NCBI GenBank assembly: GCA_964521195.1
Contig: CAZFRE010000004.1
Coordinates: 124,001 to 188,000 of the forward strand
Origin: CAWDNM01 sp964521195
Lineage (GTDB): Bacteria > Actinomycetota > Coriobacteriia > Anaerosomatales > JAAXUF01
Direction of reading: 5' to 3'
Length of the DNA: 64,000 nucleotides
Shown: piece after piece, positions 59,691 through 64,000 of the stretch
Position numbering within the stretch: position 1 is the stretch's first letter
Layout of the letters: each line of letters starts with the position of its first letter
The notes under the pieces: generated by a model
Seen by the model: only the letters and a program-made list of their open reading frames with translations
The model's database searches: none
What the model was told of the DNA's origin: nothing
Translations under genes and position numbers: made by a program

Positions 59691-60737
59691 GTGAAGGCAC
59701 TCGTCACATCCATGTTCGTGCTCGGAATCGTGACGAGCCTGCACTGCGTCGGCATGTGCGGCCCGATGATCGTCACGTACGCCGTCAAGAGCGTCAGGGA
59801 GGACTCGTGGCTTGCCGCCGTCGGTCCCAACGTGGCGTACCAGGTGGCTCGGACGCTCAGCTACGTGCTGGTGGGGGCGGTGCTCGGTGCGATCGGCTCG
59901 GCGTTCGACCTGACCGGGATCCGCCCGTGGATCCTTGTCGCCGCCGGCGTGTTCATGATCATCCTGGGACTCGGGATGACCGGCAAGGTCCCGTGGGCGG
60001 CCCGGCTGTCCCCTCGGCCACCGAAGGCGCTGGTGAGAGCGCTGTCGAACCTGCGTCGCCGCGCAGTCGCCGAGGAGAACGCGGGCGAGTCCACGTGGGC
60101 GACACCGCTGGCGTTCGGACTGCTCACGGGGCTGCTGCCCTGCGCCCCACTCCAGGGAGCGCAGGTCGCCGCTGCGGCGAGCGGCAGCGCGGCGGCGGGT
60201 GCGGCCGGGATGCTCGCGTTCGCGCTGGGCACGATGCCGCTGCTGTTGGTCTTCGGCACGACCGCAGGCCGCATCCCGCTTGCCTGGAAGCACAGACTCA
60301 ACGTGGCACTCGCGGTGGTGGTGATGATCTTCGGTCTGGCCTTCATCGACCGGGCGGCGTTGCTGCTGGGCTCCCCGGTCACGTTCGAGGCCGCGCGTCT
60401 GGCGGTCGCGGATGCGGCGTACGAGCGCGCGAGCGGGTTCACGACCGGTGCCGACGGGGTGGTGGAGGTGCCGTTCGAGATCCTGCACGACAAGTACGTG
60501 CCGCGGACCGTGGTCGTCCCCGCGGACAGACCGGTTCGGCTGCTGGTCAAGCGGCAGCCGGGCGACTGCAAGCACGGTGGCATGTGCGCCGAGGGCCTCG
60601 TCATCGGCAAGCTCAGCATCGAGGCCTCGCTCACGGCCAACGCCGTGACACCGGTCGAGCTTCCAGCGACCGCCGCAGGCACGTACATGATGTCGAGCCC
60701 GTGCGGCATGATCTCCGGGCGGATCGTCGCGCGCTAG
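59691..60737 (+). CDS. SafE/UreH-type membrane protein fused to a cupredoxin domain
   Basis: 348 residues, GTG start. The membrane part (about 1-230) has six or seven TM helices with SLHCVGMCGPMIV and FGLLTGLLPCAPLQGA, the Cys-containing motifs of the sulfite-exporter/UreH group related to DsbD. The C-terminal 100 residues form a cupredoxin-like domain (YVPRTVVVPADRPVRLLVKR, GDCKHGGMCAEG, SSPCGMISGRIV). This fusion is associated with cytochrome oxidase copper handling or copper export in other bacteria; metal delivery is inferred. Confidence 0.82.
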   Translation: MKALVTSMFVLGIVTSLHCVGMCGPMIVTYAVKSVREDSWLAAVGPNVAYQVARTLSYVLVGAVLGAIGSAFDLTGIRPWILVAAGVFMIILGLGMTGKVPWAARLSPRPPKALVRALSNLRRRAVAEENAGESTWATPLAFGLLTGLLPCAPLQGAQVAAAASGSAAAGAAGMLAFALGTMPLLLVFGTTAGRIPLAWKHRLNVALAVVVMIFGLAFIDRAALLLGSPVTFEAARLAVADAAYERASGFTTGADGVVEVPFEILHDKYVPRTVVVPADRPVRLLVKRQPGDCKHGGMCAEGLVIGKLSIEASLTANAVTPVELPATAAGTYMMSSPCGMISGRIVAR

Positions 60738-61108
60738 CCTGCCGCCGGCCACGTCCACGCGTACCAGGCGATGGCGCCACACGCGACGAAGCCCACCCCG
60801 ATGAGGAAGTTGTCGTACGCGCCGGGGTAGGGCAGACCCATCAGGTTGAAGAGCGCCCACAGCGCCGCCGCGACGATGCAGACCCAGCGGACCGCGGGGT
60901 ACGGCAAGACCAGCGTCAGCACCATCAGGACGATGGGCGTCAGCATGATCACCGCGACCAGCAGCCACATCATCGGCGTCGCCGGCTGCCCCGCCAGCTC
61001 CCCGGCCTTGTAGTCGCCCGCGAAGATGCGCAGTACGTCTCCCAGCAGGAAGACCAGCATCAGCGCGCCCCACAGTGCCGAGAGGATGATCCGTACGTCC
61101 ACCACCAT
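60734..61108 (-). CDS. four-TM membrane protein, unknown
   Basis: 124 residues from the ATG at 61108, which has AGGAAGGGGG about 7 bases upstream; an ATG at 61138 overlapping the oxidoreductase stop is an alternative. TM segments: IILSALWGALMLVFLLGDVL, MMWLLVAVIMLTPIVLMVLT, WVCIVAAALWALFNLM and a last one rich in Trp. The pattern resembles DUF6326-like membrane proteins. It ends the TetR-controlled operon. Confidence 0.7.
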   Translation of the reverse strand: MVVDVRIILSALWGALMLVFLLGDVLRIFAGDYKAGELAGQPATPMMWLLVAVIMLTPIVLMVLTLVLPYPAVRWVCIVAAALWALFNLMGLPYPGAYDNFLIGVGFVACGAIAWYAWTWPAAG

Positions 61109-61134
61109 CTTCGCGCCCCCTTCCTGAGAGCCGG

Positions 61135-62103
61135 TCATCGTTCGCTCGCGTCGACCGTGATGACGACCTTGCCGCGCGCATGTCCCTCGTCGAGGTACGC
61201 GAACGCGCTCGCGGTGTCGCGCAGCGGGTAGGTGCGATCGATGAGCGGGGTGACCTTCTCGGCTTCGATGAGGTCGCGGAGGTCGTCGAGCGTGGCGGTG
61301 TCGTTCGTCGACACGAACGGCGCCCCCTGTTGCCGCACCACCATCGCCGAGAAGGCCGCTGCGATGATCCACCCCATGCCCGCGTGCCCGCTGCTGGGAA
61401 GGAGCAACCCGTCGGGCTTGAGTGCGCGCCTCGTCTGCGACAACGAGTGGCTCGCGACGTTGTCGAGGATGACGTCGTAGCGCGCGCCGCCCTCCGTGAA
61501 GTCCTCGCGCGTGTAGTCGATGACGTGGTCGGCGCCGATGGCGCGCATCGCATCGATGTTGCCCGTGCTGCAGACGGCGGTCACCTCGGCGCCAAGGGCC
61601 TTGGCGATCTGCACGGCGAACGACCCCACGCCGCCGGACGCTCCGTTGATGAGCACCGCCATACCGGGTTGGACCTTGCCGTGGTCGCGTAGCGCCTGAA
61701 GCGCCGTGCAGCCCGAAGTGGGGACGCCGGCCGCCTGCTCGAAGGTCAGGTTGCTCGGCTTGCGAGCGATCGAGCCGGTCTTGGCGACCGCGAACTCGGC
61801 GCACGAGCCATGACACTCGCCGTACACCTCGTCGCCGATGCGGAACCCACTCACTCCGTCGCCGAGCTCCTCGATGACGCCGGCGAAGTCGATGCCCACG
61901 ACGAAGTCGGGCTTGGGCGTGGGGAACCCGATGTAGAACCGGATCGGGAACGGCTTGCCGCGCATCCCGAAGTACTCGCCGGCGGCCAGCGAAGCGGCCA
62001 CCACCCGGACCAGCACCTCGCCGGCGCCGGGCGTGGGCCTGGTGACCTGCCGGTACTCCATCACGTCCGCCGAGCCGTAGCCCGTTTGCACGATCGCATC
62101 CAT
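61135..62103 (-). CDS. MDR-family zinc-less NAD(P)-dependent alcohol dehydrogenase/quinone reductase
   Basis: 322 residues, ATG with GGAGG about 8 bases upstream. An N-terminal GroES-like domain (PDFVVGIDFAGVIEELGDGV) is followed by a Rossmann domain (INGASGGVGSFAVQIAKALG, about 150-169) and the family region VIDYTREDF. Zn ligands are absent, as in quinone reductases. Together with the TetR gene upstream and the membrane protein downstream it forms one operon, a set often used against reactive electrophiles or quinones. Confidence 0.88.
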   Translation of the reverse strand: MDAIVQTGYGSADVMEYRQVTRPTPGAGEVLVRVVAASLAAGEYFGMRGKPFPIRFYIGFPTPKPDFVVGIDFAGVIEELGDGVSGFRIGDEVYGECHGSCAEFAVAKTGSIARKPSNLTFEQAAGVPTSGCTALQALRDHGKVQPGMAVLINGASGGVGSFAVQIAKALGAEVTAVCSTGNIDAMRAIGADHVIDYTREDFTEGGARYDVILDNVASHSLSQTRRALKPDGLLLPSSGHAGMGWIIAAAFSAMVVRQQGAPFVSTNDTATLDDLRDLIEAEKVTPLIDRTYPLRDTASAFAYLDEGHARGKVVITVDASER

Positions 62104-62166
62104 GGTCGATACCTCCTTCAGAGCCCCGCGTCACGCGAGGCGGGTGGCATGGCGAGTGGCGTGAGC

Positions 62167-62838
62167 TCAGCCGGCCTCGAGGCTGCGCTCGAGCCCGTCG
62201 AGGATGAGGTTGAGCCCGAAGTCGAAGACCGCCTTCTCGTCGTGCGGGTTCGCCGAGAAGTCGCTCGCGATTCTGAGCAGCGCAGGGTAGGCGTCCTCCT
62301 GGAGCGTCGCGAGGAGCTCATCGGCGACGTCGAACGTCTCGATGCCTTCGGGCAGGGCGAGGCTGGATTGCTGGCGCTGGAAGCCGTAGATGTAGGTGTC
62401 GAGCACGAGGAACGCGTTGGCGGCTGCACGGGGTGAGAAGCCGGCGGCGAGGAGCGTGCCCAGCACGCGGTCCGCGTACGCAAGTTGCGCTGGACCGCTG
62501 TGCTCGCGGGAGTCGATGAGCGTGCTCGCCCACGGGTGGCGCGCGAAGACGTCTCGTGCCGAGATCGCGCGCTTTCGCATGGCGTCCTTCCAGTCCGGAA
62601 GGCCGACCGGCACTTCGATCTCTGAGGCCACAAGATCGGTCATCGCGTCGAGCAGGTCGTCCTTGTTCGCGATGTGGTTGTAGAGCGACGCACCCTCGAC
62701 GCCGAGCCGCTTGCCGAGCTCGCGCATGGTGAGCGCATCGATTCCACGTTCGTCGGCGAGGTCGATGGCGGCCCGCAGCACGCGCTCTCTCGTCAGCGTA
62801 TCTCGCGGTTCCTTCTGCCGAGCGGCCCGTGCGGTCAT
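62167..62838 (-). CDS. TetR-family regulator
   Basis: 223 residues from an ATG with AGGGGG upstream. The HTH is at about 17-60 (TRERVLRAAIDLADERGIDA, LTMRELGKRLGVEGASLYNH), and a TetR_C_1-type ligand domain follows. It precedes the oxidoreductase gene by 63 bases and lies next to two operator dyads, so autorepression with the operon is likely, relieved by an unknown ligand. Confidence 0.9.
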   Translation of the reverse strand: MTARAARQKEPRDTLTRERVLRAAIDLADERGIDALTMRELGKRLGVEGASLYNHIANKDDLLDAMTDLVASEIEVPVGLPDWKDAMRKRAISARDVFARHPWASTLIDSREHSGPAQLAYADRVLGTLLAAGFSPRAAANAFLVLDTYIYGFQRQQSSLALPEGIETFDVADELLATLQEDAYPALLRIASDFSANPHDEKAVFDFGLNLILDGLERSLEAG

Positions 62839-62878
62839 TGTCGCTACCCCCTGTGCCTGCGGCCCTGCGAAGCCGCAA

Positions 62879-62918
62879 ATACTAACGCTGTTAGTATGAA
62901 TACTAACGCCGTTAGTAT
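62879..62918. promoter_or_regulatory. tandem TetR operator dyads
   Basis: Two near-identical 19-bp palindromes, ATACTAAC-GCT-GTTAGTAT (62879-62897) and ATACTAAC-GCC-GTTAGTAT (62900-62918), have perfect 8-bp arms. Their centres are 21 bp apart, two helical turns, so two dimers would bind one DNA face. They lie 41 bases before the TetR start. Confidence 0.88.
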
Positions 62919-62963
62919 CTGAATGCAAGGGGATGTGCGACAGCGACGTCGTCTTTCGTCCTG

Positions 62964-64000
62964 CTACGTCGACTCCCGGCGCCCGCCCAACCGCACCCGC
63001 CAGGAGTTGCCCACCACGGCGAGAGACGACACCGCCATCGCCGCGGCGGCCGCCACCGGCGAGAGCCGACCCGTCACCGCGAGCGGGATCGCAACGAGGT
63101 TGTACGTGAACGCCCACGCGAGGTTCTGGCCGATGATGCGTCGCGTGGTGGCAGCGAGCTTCAGGAGCGGGGGCAGCGCCGAGAGCGGCGACCCTTCGCG
63201 CGTGAGCACCACATCCGCAGAGAGCACCGCTACGTCGGCTCCGGCACCCATCGCGACCGCCACGTCGGCCGCACCGAGCGCAGCAGCGTCGTTGATGCCG
63301 TCGCCCACGTACGCGAGCGCACCATCCAGCGGGGCGAGGTCGCGCACCGCGCGCTCCTTCTCGTGGGGTAGCACCTCGGCGCGCACGTCGTCGATGCCGA
63401 GATCGGCGGCGATCGCCTCGCAGGTGGCGGCCGCGTCGCCGCTCACGATGGCGGTCCGCACGCCGGACGCGTGGAGCGCAGCGATCGTCTGTGCAGCCTC
63501 GGGGCGCTCGGCATCCGCGAAGCACAGCCCCCCGAGCACGGCACCGTCGGCTGCGACCCACACGACGAGCGCGCCACCCGCGCGCGCGGCTGCGGCTGCC
63601 CGAGCGAGGGGTGTTGCGAGACCGACGCCCTCCTCGGCGAGGAGCCGCTCGCTGCCGACGAGCACGCGGGAACCGGCCACATCGCCGAGAAGCCCGGCAC
63701 CCGGTCGGCGTTCGACTGAGGCGGCCTCGGGAACGTCGAGGGTCGCGGTCGCATCGGCGACGGCGGAAGCGACCGGGTGCGGGTCGCCGGCCTCGATAGC
63801 GGCGGCGAGTGCGAGCATGCTGTCGCATGCCGTGGGGTCGAGCGTTGCCGGTAGCACGCCCGCGAGTTCAAGCGATCCGCCGGTGAGCGTGCCGGTCTTG
63901 TCGAAGACGACGGTCGATATGCGCCCTGCCCGCTCGAGCGCGGGGCCTCCGCGCAGCAGCAGGCCCCGCTCGGAGCCGGCACCGATGGCGTTCGAGACCG
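62964..64000 (-). CDS. heavy-metal (Cu+-type) P1B ATPase, N-terminus beyond window
   Basis: About 345 residues are visible from the phosphorylation motif to the C-terminus; the frame is open to the window edge, so TM helices 1-6 lie outside. Motifs: FDKTGTLTGG (phosphorylated Asp), a nucleotide-binding HP (AGDPHPVASAVADATAT), GLCFADAERPEA and VGDGINDAAALGAADVAVAM, ending in two TM helices (AWAFTYNLVAIPLAVTGRLS). The HP motif and the final VSSLAVVGNS fit CopA/ZntA-type exporters; Cu+ is likely, but the ion-selecting CPC is not in view. Confidence 0.9.
   Translation of the reverse strand, partial: VSNAIGAGSERGLLLRGGPALERAGRISTVVFDKTGTLTGGSLELAGVLPATLDPTACDSMLALAAAIEAGDPHPVASAVADATATLDVPEAASVERRPGAGLLGDVAGSRVLVGSERLLAEEGVGLATPLARAAAAARAGGALVVWVAADGAVLGGLCFADAERPEAAQTIAALHASGVRTAIVSGDAAATCEAIAADLGIDDVRAEVLPHEKERAVRDLAPLDGALAYVGDGINDAAALGAADVAVAMGAGADVAVLSADVVLTREGSPLSALPPLLKLAATTRRIIGQNLAWAFTYNLVAIPLAVTGRLSPVAAAAAMAVSSLAVVGNSWRVRLGGRREST

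Overview
The window is GC-rich DNA, densely packed with genes that use many GTG starts and ATGA or single-base overlaps. Features typical of Actinomycetota include an actinobacterial-style Mg2+ riboswitch, a transcriptional T-box, PASTA and UPF0182 proteins, and an NRAMP-related transporter of the kind described from Eggerthella lenta. I infer an actinobacterium, possibly a Coriobacteriia-like anaerobe or facultative organism. No rRNA, intact tRNA or CRISPR array was found.

Layout. At 1-1263 lies the right end of an integrated element: a 5'-truncated OLD-type ATPase/TOPRIM nuclease gene, then a displaced 3' half of a tRNA-Ala(TGC) gene, which marks the attachment site. From 1.4 to 9.8 kb are an exported YVTN beta-propeller protein, an ABC1 kinase, a KimA-like K+ transporter, an exported PQQ propeller and two TrkA proteins. 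From 9.9 to 14.2 kb are a glutamine amidotransferase and an ABC-2 exporter. From 14.2 to 18.5 kb are small metabolic and membrane genes. From 18.5 to 29.6 kb two copies of the same two-gene module (a repeat-protein gene overlapping an HD-GYP gene by ATGA) flank a CorC-like protein, an amidohydrolase, a methyltransferase and a Maf protein. All four module proteins begin with the same kind of N-terminal domain. From 29.6 to 38.1 kb are a UPF0182 membrane protein, a small exported lytic-transglycosylase-like protein with a long leader, holin-like and YtxH-like envelope proteins, and a T-box-controlled aminotransferase.

From 38.1 to 46.3 kb are a GNAT, a YbaK deacylase, a polysaccharide deacetylase and 5-formyl-THF cyclo-ligase. 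They are followed by a Mg2+ transport operon (MgtE plus an NRAMP-family protein lacking the Mn2+ site) behind an M-box riboswitch and terminator, and by a kinase-less PASTA protein divergent from it. From 46.3 to 57.6 kb are exported Ig-like proteins, a NitT/TauT-type ABC importer, a second polysaccharide deacetylase, RmuC and an SDR. From 57.7 to 64 kb are small GNAT, DUF1294 and DUF1801 genes, a divergent cupredoxin-lipoprotein and SafE-cupredoxin pair around a 12-bp-arm palindrome, a TetR-controlled oxidoreductase operon with two operator dyads 21 bp apart, and the C-terminal part of a heavy-metal P-type ATPase cut by the window edge.

Themes. Monovalent and divalent cation homeostasis recurs (KimA, TrkA, MgtE/NRAMP, CorC, SafE and the P-type ATPase). 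Cell-surface proteins with signal peptides and Ig-like tails recur too. The least explained element is the duplicated repeat-protein/HD-GYP module, which is the best candidate here for an undescribed signalling system.
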